Positions 44,193 to 53,128 of a stretch of 64,000 nucleotides of DNA are shown here, piece after piece. The translations under genes and the position numbers were made by a program. The stretch is taken from contig NZ_CP108384.1 in the NCBI RefSeq assembly GCF_035958815.1, positions 228,806 to 292,805 of the forward strand, given 5' to 3'. The stretch's first letter is position 1. Each line of letters opens with the position of its first letter. The notes under the pieces are model-generated. The model saw only the letters and a list, made by a program, of their open reading frames with translations, ran no database searches and had not been told where the DNA came from. Origin of the DNA: Nocardia sp. NBC_01327 (GTDB taxonomy: Bacteria > Actinomycetota > Actinomycetes > Mycobacteriales > Mycobacteriaceae).

Positions 44193-44261
44193 CGCCACTT
44201 CAGGTGGGAACTCGCCACCGATCCGCCACCTCTCATGGGAATCCGCCACTTCGGTCGGGAA
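44193..44261 (-). repeat. Right-end TnsB-like binding repeats, three copies
   Basis: CGCCACTTCAGGTGGGAA (44193), CGCCACCTCTCATGGGAA (44224) and CGCCACTTCGGTCGGGAA (44244) are the inverted form of the left-end motif, immediately upstream of the tnsA start. Confidence 0.75.
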
Positions 44262-44465
44262 CCGACAACTGACACCGGAGAACGGTGCGCCCCACACCTC
44301 GTCGTCCCGGCTGAATCTGCTACCCGGCGGCATAGCCGAGGAAGAGGGGCAATCGACAGATCCGGTCTATCCTCAATTTTCTCTGATAGAAACAGACTCT
44401 GACCTCGCATATCTAACATTCAATGCGTGATAAGTGCCATTATCGCGCTTCCGAACAAAAATTCA

Positions 44466-44810
44466 TCAACTGACTAAGCAAGGTGAAGCCAAACCCTCTT
44501 TTGAGACCTGCGTGAGGCGTCCGCCTCGGACGGGCCGGGCGCCGTCGGCGCGGATCGCCTCGACCATGGCCGCGCGCTCGGTCTCGACCTCGGCAAAGTG
44601 CTCGGCGCTGTCGCGGCCCTGGGCGCGTTCGTGTCGGGCGGCGATATGCGCCGAGGCGGTGATCAGCTTGTCTCGCAACGCCTTTTCAGCAAACGCCGAG
44701 AAGGTGATCCTGAGCGCTGCGGCGATCTCCCGGGATTGATCGAGCACTGTGCAATCCAAGCTCAGCGAGCGCAGTCGTCGAGCAAGGTGGTCCACTGATC
44801 CCGGACCCAT
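44466..44810 (-). CDS. Orphan antitoxin-like protein, paralogue of the one at 54568
   Basis: 114 aa from ATG 44810 (MGPGSVDHLARRLRSLSLDC). From RSLSLDCTVLDQSREIAAAL through ITFSAFAEKALRDKLITASA to AERAAMVEAIRADGAR-like sequence it parallels the antitoxin at 54568-54822 almost residue for residue. It carries a different N-terminus and a 20-residue C-terminal extension. No MazF-like toxin follows. It may be a decayed or anti-addiction copy. Confidence 0.6.
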   Translation of the reverse strand: MGPGSVDHLARRLRSLSLDCTVLDQSREIAAALRITFSAFAEKALRDKLITASAHIAARHERAQGRDSAEHFAEVETERAAMVEAIRADGARPVRGGRLTQVSKEGLASPCLVS

Positions 44811-44878
44811 TACGGAACACATATCCCCATCTTTGGGGAAGGCTGATACTCGAGGCATCGGACGCGATAGGGATCCAG

Positions 44879-45919
44879 ATGACACTGCTTGAACCGGGTG
44901 GCAACGCGATGCCGCAGCCATCGCCACCGCCGACCGCCGATGGGGTGGACTTCAGTCCGGTGCCGCCGGGGGCGTCGCTTGGTCTGGTAGCGGTCATAGA
45001 GGATGCGCAAACTGCGATTCGACTATCGCGAGATGCTCTGGGGCAAGGTAGGCCCGATATGGCACCCGACCTCATACAGCTGTTGCAGACCAATGGCTTC
45101 ATCGATCCACAAAGCCACGGCCTCACCGTGGACAGGTACGAATCACACGTGGCCCAGCTGAACACTATCAACGCCGGTATGCAGGATAGCCATACCAACG
45201 TGCTGGGTTCTACCGTGGGTGTGGGAGATATTGTCGTTCAAACCTGCGCCCAGATCGATCTTCGGGTCAGCCAGCTCAAGCAGGTCATCGTGGCCGCAGG
45301 TCCGCGGAAGCCGCTGTCCCCTACCACCGAGCAGGCGTTGCTCGACGCCTTCCTCACCGGTGTCGGAGAGGTGCATGACGACGTCGCTGGGGCAGAAACA
45401 CAAATCTGCGAATGCCGGGACTTAATCGCAGGCCAGGATAAGGCCGGACTCATGCTCGCTCGCCGTCTCAATAACGGGCCATCGACGTTGGCGGAGTTGG
45501 AATTTGCCGATTCCAACCTTCCACCCGACGGCAAACTGACAGACGGCCAGGTCTCCAGCTTTATCAGTCAAGCACTCGACTCCCTGAGCATCATCAATCC
45601 GGTCGCTCGCTTTCGCTGGACGGCGGGATACCTTCACCTGACTGACAATGAATCGACCGACAACTACAAGGCAGTCAACAATTGGGACAGTAACGCCTTG
45701 GCGGGACACCCCTCGACCGGCCTCACTCAGACGATTCAGAAAACCTTCGATAAGTTTCATGTTCCCGGCACGGCGAACTCGATGACCGACCCCGTTGCCA
45801 GCATTGCCGCCAGCATGGATTATGCGATGGAGGACTACAATGTCAAGCCCGACGGATCGAATCTGGCCGCGAATATTCAGCAGGCGGACCCCAACGCCAC
45901 CACTGCCAAAGGTTACTGA
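44879..45919 (+). CDS. Helical secreted-type protein, possible ESX substrate
   Basis: 346 aa without signal peptide or membrane helix. It has a Pro-rich start (MPQPSPPPTADGVDFSPVPP), long helices (GDIVVQTCAQIDLRVSQLKQ, LLDAFLTGVGEVHDDVAGAE) and a Thr/Asn-rich C-terminal half with Trp-containing segments (FRWTAGYLHLTDNESTDNYK). It resembles EspA/EspB-like type VII-associated proteins in style only. The ATG at 44879 follows AGGGATCC. It is divergent from the orphan antitoxin. Confidence 0.55.
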   Translation: MTLLEPGGNAMPQPSPPPTADGVDFSPVPPGASLGLVAVIEDAQTAIRLSRDALGQGRPDMAPDLIQLLQTNGFIDPQSHGLTVDRYESHVAQLNTINAGMQDSHTNVLGSTVGVGDIVVQTCAQIDLRVSQLKQVIVAAGPRKPLSPTTEQALLDAFLTGVGEVHDDVAGAETQICECRDLIAGQDKAGLMLARRLNNGPSTLAELEFADSNLPPDGKLTDGQVSSFISQALDSLSIINPVARFRWTAGYLHLTDNESTDNYKAVNNWDSNALAGHPSTGLTQTIQKTFDKFHVPGTANSMTDPVASIAASMDYAMEDYNVKPDGSNLAANIQQADPNATTAKGY

Positions 45920-46295
45920 CGACTTGGCTTCACATACACCTCAGCCAGATCGGTCGTTCTGAACCGGAAAGTATTGCAGTACAGCAGTTTTCAGCTCCGA
46001 TCGAAGACCTTTTGAGTCCTGTACCGGCCGAACTGGACGGCCGAGAGCCAGGGCTGGTGACCCCGAACGACAGCTCCATCTGCGGGAAACGCCATCCACC
46101 AGGTCTTGGCCGCCGCCATGCGAGTGCCATCCAGGTGTCGCCATCTCCATGTCGCCCCCGCACCGATCCCAACGACAACGCGCGGCAGCGCATGCTATTG
46201 CCGCACTACCGAAGAGCATTGGATGGACTTCTCCTGAGGGGAGGACTCTCCACCGGTGGGGAGATGGTGTGACCATCAGCAGGCACCATCAAGCT
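45920..46295. other. 376-bp gap
   Basis: No gene, hairpin or repeat array that I can support. Confidence 0.4.
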
Positions 46296-46480
46296 ATGGA
46301 CAGTGATGTCGACTTGATCGCGGCGGTGCGGGCGGGAGATCTGAAGCACGCGGAAGTGCTGCTGGGCACCGGTGCGGATAGCAACGCGACTGACGCCGAC
46401 GGCAATACGGTCCTGGTGAATCGCGGCGTCGAGTGAGGACCCGGAGCTTGTCGAACTGCTGTTGACAGAACACGTATGCC
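46296..46480 (+). pseudogene. Ankyrin-repeat gene remnant
   Basis: From ATG 46296 the frame reads MDSDVDLIAAVRAGDLKHAE, VLLGTGADSNATDADGNTVL and stops at 46436. A shifted frame continues EDPELVELLL. This is one and a half ankyrin repeats; the remainder is gone. Intact relatives are usually immunity or scaffold proteins. Confidence 0.6.
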
Positions 46481-46891
46481 CGCGCTGACGGTTGTGATGA
46501 ACTGTCCTGGGCTGTGAGATCACATCGTTCTGAATCGAGTCCAGCAATCGACAGGCGCTCTTCGATTCGAGACGCATAATCGACTCCATCGAACGGTTGA
46601 CCGTCAGCGACATAAATGAGCACGTCGAGCATGGCCAATCGATTCTCCGACAGCAACTAGGAGTTCACGTGCATACCTACCTGCCGTAGGACCACGTCCG
46701 TTTTCCGAAAGACTAGGGCCTTCCCAATCTTGAGAGCAGTACCCCGAGGTGGCGGTAGTGGAATGCAACCGGTTCGGATCCGCCTGATCAGGCAGTTAGA
46801 AGGCGCGGTCGTTGTCGTCTATCACGTTGCGACCGTCTCGGTCACGACGTAGAGGACATCGCGCTCCTTCCCAGCCCCGAGAAGTGCCGGA

Positions 46892-46937
46892 CCACTGACA
46901 TTTTGATGTCGCTGAGTCACTGACATTTTCGTGTCGC
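46892..46937 (+). repeat. Direct repeat CACTGACATTTT..TGTCGC, two copies
   Basis: CACTGACATTTTGATGTCGC (46892) and CACTGACATTTTCGTGTCGC (46918) lie 26 bases apart. The form suggests an insertion-sequence end; no transposase is adjacent. The surrounding gap 46481-47071 has no gene. Confidence 0.55.
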
Positions 46938-47071
46938 CTCGCAGCGTGTGGCGAAGATTTCCCAGTCGGAGACTGGTTCAGCAGGATGACCCCTGAGAAT
47001 CGGGGCTGTCGGCGAACGCGACTCGCCTTACATACTGGGGGCCGTCAAGATCGAGAACAATGGAGTAGCAA

Positions 47072-47302
47072 ATGATTTCGAAGAAACTGCTGAGCACCCT
47101 CGTCGTTTCGGCCGCCCTGATCGCACCCGTGAGTGTTCTGGCCGCGCCGGCGCAGGCCGAACCCCTCGCATTGACCGATGCGCAGCCCATCGACGGAACC
47201 GGTTCCGCCAGCGGCTCGGCGTCCTACGCGACCGATGCCGGGCAGTTCCTGATTTGTGTGCTGAAGGGAAGCTACACGGGGTCCAAGTCCCCGCTCTGCT
47301 GA
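47072..47302 (+). CDS. Small secreted protein with signal peptide
   Basis: 76 aa. The signal peptide is MISKKLLSTLVVSAALIAPV followed by SVLAAPAQAEP with likely cleavage after AQA. The mature ~45 residues include GTGSASGSASYATDAGQFLI and end in a Cys (KSPLC), with another Cys in LICVLKG, allowing one disulfide. GGAG lies eight bases upstream of the ATG. Family unknown. Confidence 0.7.
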   Translation: MISKKLLSTLVVSAALIAPVSVLAAPAQAEPLALTDAQPIDGTGSASGSASYATDAGQFLICVLKGSYTGSKSPLC

Positions 47303-47730
47303 CGAGCCGCCTGGCCTTTCCCCAGGAAAACGAGGAACGCTGTCCCCGCGTGGGATAGCAGCAGCCACGACAGGCCACCCCGGTCGGACCCGGCCGAGCA
47401 GCTGCCGAGCGAGCCGCCGCTGGGCGGCGCTGAGCCCAACCCGCAGAAGCACCCCTACGGGCAACAGTGCTGTGCCAGCGGCGGCATGAACGACGCACGC
47501 TCCCGCCAACGTCGCCACAGGTGATCACCACGGCCCGCAACGCTTCCACGACTCGGTACTTGCGGCGTGACCGCGACGCCGAGGATCACGGTGTGCGCGA
47601 CGTTGACGAACCATGTCACCCACGGCTCGATCAGCCGCCCAACGACTTCGACCTCCACCGCGGTCTCGACGCGGGAGCCCGAACCGAAGAATCTTCACCC
47701 TCGTCGCATCAGCAGAGCATCATTGCTCGG
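47303..47730. other. 428-bp gap with possible minus-strand remnant
   Basis: A minus frame around 47560-47658 (VVGRLIEPWVTWFVNVAHTV) and another around 47400-47518 look membrane-protein-like but are out of frame with each other and lack starts. The plus frame of the next gene is also open here but Arg-rich. Confidence 0.3.
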
Positions 47731-48570
47731 GTGGAGCTAATCGCTGAGGGCTGGACGGCCGCCGACACATTCTCGGCGGTCAGCGGGATAGGGGTTGTCG
47801 TAGTGGCGGTGGCCGCGCTGCTGGTCAACTTCTTGCCTATCGGACCGGCGAAGGTGGCCGCCAGGCAAGCGACTTCGGCGCAGGGACTGGCGGAAACGGC
47901 GCAGCGCCAGGCGGAGCTCGCTGCGAAGCAGGTAGACATGGCGCAGAGGCATCTGGACCAGAACCTGAACGCTTTCGAGACGTCGATTCGCCCGCTCATT
48001 GTCGATGCCCCGCTCCAGCGCGACACCACCCGGAGCTTTGGACCCAAGGACCCGAACGACGCGTCCCGGCCCGATGAGGAGCACAACGTCTGGTGGACGA
48101 GTGGGTCTGACGCCTTGGCTCAGTCCGGTGTCCGAATAGAGGTGCGCAATGTCGGCAATGGCATCGCGTTCGTGCACGATGCGGCGATCGTGGTGGACCC
48201 CGAGCACGAGTGGATGATGAGTTCGGAGCCTGGACCACGGATGCAGTTGGAGGCATCGCTCGACCGCAAGGTAGTCCCTGCGGGAGAGACGGCGTCTTTC
48301 AGGATTATGGTCACGCTCGACCAGGTCAAGCGTTACAAAGCCTTTCGGGATGCGATCGGCGGCGGCACCGCCTACATCGTGATCAAGTACACGGACCTGC
48401 CTGGGCGGCAGCGTCTCCTGACCAAAATTCATCTGCAGCAGATCACCGCTTATCCACCCAGAGCGGACGGAAGCAAGCTGCTCACCGCCAAGAACGTCGA
48501 GCTGTACCGATGCGTCGAAGGCTGGACGCCGGAGGAACCACCCTTCGCCACCACAATTCTGGACGAATGA
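47731..48570 (+). CDS. Membrane-anchored hypothetical protein
   Basis: 279 aa from GTG 47731. One N-terminal transmembrane helix (FSAVSGIGVVVVAVAALLVN) is followed by a coiled coil (ETAQRQAELAAKQVDMAQRH) and a beta-rich soluble domain (VRIEVRNVGNGIAFVHDAAI, FRIMVTLDQVKRYKAF). This layout is frequent in actinobacterial proteins of unknown function. The frame is open to 47467, but that part is not protein-like; the exact start is uncertain. Confidence 0.7.
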   Translation: MELIAEGWTAADTFSAVSGIGVVVVAVAALLVNFLPIGPAKVAARQATSAQGLAETAQRQAELAAKQVDMAQRHLDQNLNAFETSIRPLIVDAPLQRDTTRSFGPKDPNDASRPDEEHNVWWTSGSDALAQSGVRIEVRNVGNGIAFVHDAAIVVDPEHEWMMSSEPGPRMQLEASLDRKVVPAGETASFRIMVTLDQVKRYKAFRDAIGGGTAYIVIKYTDLPGRQRLLTKIHLQQITAYPPRADGSKLLTAKNVELYRCVEGWTPEEPPFATTILDE

Positions 48571-48774
48571 CGGGACTTACCGTCATCGTTATCGGTGCAT
48601 ATTCCCGAAAAAGCGGGTTCAGAGATACCCAGCTCGTGAGCAGGCAAGTTTGGCCAACCTGCGGTCAAGAGTCGCGTGGCTGTCCCGAAAACCCTTCCCG
48701 TTCAATATTTCTCGAAACATCCGCCGACGATGAGCTCCGGGACATTGAGCGGGCGGCTATGGGTAGAGGGTTCA

Positions 48775-51591
48775 TCAAGGATTACGGAGTGGAACCATCG
48801 GCGCGAGACCGAGGTCCTCGAGAATTGCCGCGCCGTGGTCGGCATGATCGCCGCCGGCCAAGACCAGGGTTCGTGCCGATTGGTAGTGGCAGCCGGCGGC
48901 CTCGAACACCTTCGCCGTGGCGAGTAGGCGGGGCTCATCTGCGGCGAGCAGCGCGCCAGCTCGTTCCACAATGGCTGTAGCAATGGGGTTTCTGGCTACG
49001 ATGGTCCGGGCTTCGGCCAGGCGGTCGGCGGCCTCGGGGCTTGCGGCGAGCACGGTGGCCTCGGCGCGAAGCGCGACATACCAGTGCAGCCAGATCCAGG
49101 TGACCCACTGCCAGACCGCGCCGGGCTCCGGCGCCATCCGTTCCAGCGCGTCCTTTGCCCGGCCGTTGTGCAGCAGCAGGATCGAGTCGAAGACCGCCTT
49201 GTAGCCGTAGTCATGTTCAGGTGGAGTGCCCAGCTGATCCATGACGGCAGTCCACTCACTGTGGGCTTCCTCGTCCGCGCGCAGGCCATGAATCATCTGC
49301 ACACCTGCCACCGCCGGGCCCAGGCCCGATCCGGTGGGGCGGCCGGCACGCTGCCACGATTCGAGGAATCGGATACTGCGGGCGCGCACGTCGGTGACAT
49401 TGCCCGCCAATGCATCTGCGACCAACAGCCCGGCCGTGGCACGGTGGCCGACCTCGGCCAGCAGGGGATGGTCAGCGAGTTGCCGTGCCCACCGGCGAGC
49501 ACCCGGCAGGTCTCCCACGCCCAGGCACGCCTCGGTGGCCTCGCCGAGCGCATCGATCAGTTCGTGCGTGCCTGCCGGGGTGTCTTGGGTGCAGGAAAGC
49601 AATGCGATCCGCCGCCGGGCCGTGGCGACGGCGGCGAACGTGTCACCACCCCAGCTCTGGGCCCCGGTGAGCGTATCGAGCGCGGCGGATTCGGCGAGCG
49701 GGTCACCGGTGCGGTGGGCAAGTTCAACCGCCAGTTCGGCACACGCAATCGGCTCCGGCACGGCCTCCTGGACGGTCTTGCCAGGTGCGCGCTGGGCGGC
49801 GCCGAACGCCTCGGTGAGCGCTCTCCCGGCCTCGGCCAGCGCCACCGCGGCGAGGGCGGCCGGGTCGGCGCCGGCCAGCTCCCGCGCATCGGCAATGAGC
49901 TCGATCGCCTTGGCCTGCGGCAGGATTCGAGCGAACTTGCTCGCAAACCGGTACGTGGTGGCGACGGCGGTCGCCAGGTCAGCGGCTGCGCCCGCGGTAT
50001 CCCCGGCTAGGAGAGCGGCATTCGCGGCGGCCCGGTACAGACGGTACATATCGTCACCCCGCATTCGACATCCCGCCACGGCGGCCGCTTTTCTCAGTAG
50101 CGCCGCGCTGGTGGCCGGGTCATCGACGAGCGCCGCCGCCTGCTCGTAGCGCATCTGGGATTCTCCGGTCAGATGCCGGGTAAAGGACAGGTCCGCCAGA
50201 ATCCGGGCGAGTTGGTAGGCGTCCGCGCGCTGCTGCGGCTGGTCAGCCACCCAGGCCATCGCGGCCCGGAAATCGTCGGCCGCCGCGTCGAACCCGGCCC
50301 GCCAATCCGCGTGCGCGACCGCCAGTTCGGCGGCCGCGTTCAGACCCCAGCGCAGATGCCGGGCTCGAGCGTCGATCAGCTCACCAGCCTCGGCCAGGCG
50401 TTCGATCCCGTACTGGCGGATGGTCTCCAGCGTCCGATATCGCATTCCGGTGGGAGTGGCCGTCACCACCAGCAGGCTCTGCTCAACCAACCGCGCCAAT
50501 GTGTCTGCGACAACGCCCTTTTCAGACCCGGTAACCTCCGCGGCCGCCGCGACGGTGAACGACTTCATGAACACCGACACCTGGCGCAGGAGTACTCGAT
50601 CCTCCGGATCCAGCAGGGCGTGGCTCCAATCGAGCGCGGCGCGCACCGAACGGTGCCGGTCATCGCCGCGGGCGCCGCCGGCGAGCATCCGCAGCTGATC
50701 CGACAGCCCGGCGGTGAGGCCCTCCAGTCCGAGGGTGGTCCAGCGGGCGGCGGCCAGCTCGATGGCCAGCGCCACGCCGTCGAGCCGCCCGCAGAATTCT
50801 GAGACCTGTTCGCGCAGTGCGTTATTCGGCGGCCAGCCGCTCGCCGCCGCACGTTCCATGAACAAGGTGACGGCATCGGATTCACCCTCACCGGCCAAGG
50901 ACATCGGCGGCACCGGGTAGACCCGTTCGAACGGCACCATCAGCCGCGCCTGGCTGGTCGCCAGCACCGTCACCTGCGGGCATGCCGCGAGCAGGCGTTC
51001 GATGAACAGCGCCACCCCATCCCGCACGTGCTCGCAATTGTCCAGCACCAGCAGGGCGTTGCGGTCGGCCAGCGCGGCCAGCACCGATTCGTCCATGCCC
51101 CGGCCGGGCTGCTCGCCGATGCCGAGAGCGAGGGCGACCGTACCGGCGACCACAGAGATATCCGAGCTGCTGATGGGCACCAGGTCCACGAACCACACCC
51201 CGTCGGGATATTCGCCGGCCACCGCTGCCGCGACCGTCAGCGCGAGGCGGGTCTTGCCCACTCCGCCGGGCCCGACGGCGGTCACCTGCCGGTGTTTTCC
51301 GATCAGTTCGGTCAGCTCGGCACGTTCGCGAGTGCGGCCGATGAACGAGGTCAGCGGCGTCGGCAGGACCGGCACCGGATGTGACCGGTCGACGCGAGCG
51401 ACCTCGGATGCGCGCTGAGCCAATGCCCGTCGATCCGGGACCTCCAGCTTGCGCAGCAGGGAGGAAACGTGGCTCTCCACGGTGCGCACCGAAATGAACA
51501 GTCGCGCACCTATTTCGGCATTGCTGCGATGTTCACCCAGCAGCGCCAGCACCTCGGCCTCGCGAACCGAGATCTCCATCGTCACCGCCAC
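48775..51591 (-). CDS. Large LuxR-type ATPase regulator with N-terminal HTH
   Basis: 938 aa. A LuxR HTH is at the very N-terminus (MEISVREAEVLALLGEHRSN, AEIGARLFISVRTVESHVSS). An NB-ARC/STAND ATPase follows with Walker A GPGGVGKTRLAL near 107 and Walker B NALLVLDNCEHV near 180. The long helical C-terminal part (TPR-like) fills the rest. Most LAL/STAND regulators carry the HTH at the C-terminus; this N-terminal arrangement is a known minority type. Starts GTG 51591 or ATG 51579. It is divergent from the VOC-ABC operon and a likely regulator of it. Confidence 0.88.
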   Translation of the reverse strand: MAVTMEISVREAEVLALLGEHRSNAEIGARLFISVRTVESHVSSLLRKLEVPDRRALAQRASEVARVDRSHPVPVLPTPLTSFIGRTRERAELTELIGKHRQVTAVGPGGVGKTRLALTVAAAVAGEYPDGVWFVDLVPISSSDISVVAGTVALALGIGEQPGRGMDESVLAALADRNALLVLDNCEHVRDGVALFIERLLAACPQVTVLATSQARLMVPFERVYPVPPMSLAGEGESDAVTLFMERAAASGWPPNNALREQVSEFCGRLDGVALAIELAAARWTTLGLEGLTAGLSDQLRMLAGGARGDDRHRSVRAALDWSHALLDPEDRVLLRQVSVFMKSFTVAAAAEVTGSEKGVVADTLARLVEQSLLVVTATPTGMRYRTLETIRQYGIERLAEAGELIDARARHLRWGLNAAAELAVAHADWRAGFDAAADDFRAAMAWVADQPQQRADAYQLARILADLSFTRHLTGESQMRYEQAAALVDDPATSAALLRKAAAVAGCRMRGDDMYRLYRAAANAALLAGDTAGAAADLATAVATTYRFASKFARILPQAKAIELIADARELAGADPAALAAVALAEAGRALTEAFGAAQRAPGKTVQEAVPEPIACAELAVELAHRTGDPLAESAALDTLTGAQSWGGDTFAAVATARRRIALLSCTQDTPAGTHELIDALGEATEACLGVGDLPGARRWARQLADHPLLAEVGHRATAGLLVADALAGNVTDVRARSIRFLESWQRAGRPTGSGLGPAVAGVQMIHGLRADEEAHSEWTAVMDQLGTPPEHDYGYKAVFDSILLLHNGRAKDALERMAPEPGAVWQWVTWIWLHWYVALRAEATVLAASPEAADRLAEARTIVARNPIATAIVERAGALLAADEPRLLATAKVFEAAGCHYQSARTLVLAGGDHADHGAAILEDLGLAPMVPLRNP

Positions 51592-51816
51592 AGCTCTCAG
51601 CCTGCCCTATTTCCGCTGCGTGCTCAGGTACACGCAGTCCAGTTCCGTACTGACCGTATGCGATCCGTGCCCCGCTCGGTGCCCCCATCAGTGGTGGGTT
51701 CCGTGATCGTCACGGATGTGGGGCGGTGGCACCGCAAGCCAAGCTATGAGCACACCGAGAACGGCCTGACAGCCGGAAACTCCGGGTCGATCCGGCCCAC
51801 TACCTCAGGAGAAATC
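51592..51816. promoter_or_regulatory. Divergent control region, LuxR versus VOC-ABC operon
   Basis: The 225-bp gap faces both operons. I could not fix promoter boxes or an operator with confidence; the CAGGAG at 51806 is the ribosome site of the VOC gene. Confidence 0.35.
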
Positions 51817-52173
51817 ATGACCAGCTCGACCACCCAGGGCATCAAGACCGTCCTGCACACCGTGTCGGATCTGGCGACTGCCAAGGCGCTGTACACCGCG
51901 CTGCTCGGCATCGAGCCGCAGACCGATTCGTCCTTCTACGTCGGCTTCGACACCGAAGGCCAGCACATCGGACTGGTCCCGGCCAGCGACACCCAGGATG
52001 TGACCGCGCCGGTGACCTACTGGCACGTCCCGGACATCGAGGCGAAGCTCGCCGAGGTCACCGCGGCGGGAGCCACCGTGAAGGAGCCCGCCCGCGAGGT
52101 CGGCGAGGGCCGACTGGTGGCCACCTTCGCCGATACCGATGGCAATGTCCTCGGGCTGATTCAGGACCGCTAA
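51817..52173 (+). CDS. VOC (glyoxalase/bleomycin resistance-like) protein
   Basis: 118 aa. The VOC fold shows TVLHTVSDLATAKALYTALL, GIEPQTDSSFYVGFDTEGQH and VATFADTDGNVLGLIQDR. The metal ligands of classical members may be partly present (His and Glu/Asp positions). A role in binding or modifying a small molecule is typical. CAGGAGAAATC precedes the ATG. It is the first gene of an operon with an ABC exporter, consistent with detoxification or resistance. Confidence 0.88.
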   Translation: MTSSTTQGIKTVLHTVSDLATAKALYTALLGIEPQTDSSFYVGFDTEGQHIGLVPASDTQDVTAPVTYWHVPDIEAKLAEVTAAGATVKEPAREVGEGRLVATFADTDGNVLGLIQDR

Positions 52174-52210
52174 GCACCCGTCCCGCTGCTCATCGTTCTA
52201 AGGAGAAGCC

Positions 52211-53128
52211 ATGATCGAGGCCAAGCACCTCACGAAACACTACGGTGGCAAAACCGCAGTGAACGACCTGTCCTTCACCGTCCAGCCCGGCCGGGTCACC
52301 GGATTCCTCGGCCCCAACGGCGCCGGCAAGTCCACCACCATGCGTCTGCTGCTCGGCCTCGACCGCCCCGACCACGGCGAGGCCACCATCGGTGGCCAGC
52401 ACTACCGCGATATGCCGCAGCCGATGCGGGTGGTCGGCGCCCTGCTCGAGGCCCGTGCCGTGCACACCGGCCGCAGCGCCTACGACCACCTGCTCTGCCT
52501 GGCACAAGCCCAAGGCCTGCCCAGGCGGCGAGTCGAGGAGGTCATCGAGGAGGTCGGGCTGACCGCGGTGGCCCGCAAACGGGCGGGCGGGTTTTCCCTC
52601 GGTATGGGGCAGCGGCTCGGCATTGCTGTTGCGCTGCTGGGTGATCCGGCCCTGCTGATCCTGGACGAGCCGCTCAACGGCCTCGACCCCGAAGGCATCG
52701 TCTGGATCCGGAATCTGATGAAGGCACAGGCCGCGGCCGGTCGCACCGTCTTCGTCTCCAGTCACCTGATGAACGAAATGGCCGTCACCGCAGACCATCT
52801 CATCGTGATCGGCCGCGGCAAACTGGTGGCGGACTGCTCGACCGAGGAGTTCATCGAGCGCAGCACCGAGGAGAGTGTGCTGGTCAAGAGCGTGGATCAG
52901 AATCGGCTCGCCGAGTTGCTGCGGGCCGAGGGCGGCATGGTCACCGCCGGTACGGAGGGTCTCGAGGTGACGGGCCTGGAGGCTCCGCGCATTGCCGTGC
53001 TCGCCGCCTCCGCCGGGCTGATGGTGCACGAACTCACCCGCCGGCGCGGCTCGCTCGAGGATGCGTTCATGGAGCTGACCCGGGACGCGGTGGAATACGA
53101 CGTCAAGGTTTCTGGAGGAGTGAAATGA
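52211..53128 (+). CDS. ABC transporter ATP-binding protein
   Basis: 305 aa. Walker A is GPNGAGKSTTMRLLLGLDRP, the signature FSLGMGQRLGIAVALLGDPA, and Walker B LLILDEPLNGLDPEGIVWIR. The C-terminal ~80 residues form the extension seen in DrrA/antibiotic-export ATPases. AAGGAGAAGCC precedes the ATG. It overlaps the permease as ATGA. It powers export of an unknown substrate. Confidence 0.95.
   Translation: MIEAKHLTKHYGGKTAVNDLSFTVQPGRVTGFLGPNGAGKSTTMRLLLGLDRPDHGEATIGGQHYRDMPQPMRVVGALLEARAVHTGRSAYDHLLCLAQAQGLPRRRVEEVIEEVGLTAVARKRAGGFSLGMGQRLGIAVALLGDPALLILDEPLNGLDPEGIVWIRNLMKAQAAAGRTVFVSSHLMNEMAVTADHLIVIGRGKLVADCSTEEFIERSTEESVLVKSVDQNRLAELLRAEGGMVTAGTEGLEVTGLEAPRIAVLAASAGLMVHELTRRRGSLEDAFMELTRDAVEYDVKVSGGVK

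Larger units (their letters stand above)
42789..44274. mobile_element. TnsA-only Tn7-like element with TnsB-type ends
   Basis: The 8-bp ends are TGTCAGTT (42789-42796) and AACTGACA (44267-44274). Inside them the 18-bp motif TTCCC-N8-GTGGCG occurs at 42795 and 42874 pointing right, and inverted at 44193, 44224 and 44244. The only intact gene inside is tnsA-like. Flanking 5-mers GGGGA and CCGGA do not match, so no clean target duplication. Likely a mini-element or deletion product. Boundaries are inferred. Confidence 0.6.
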
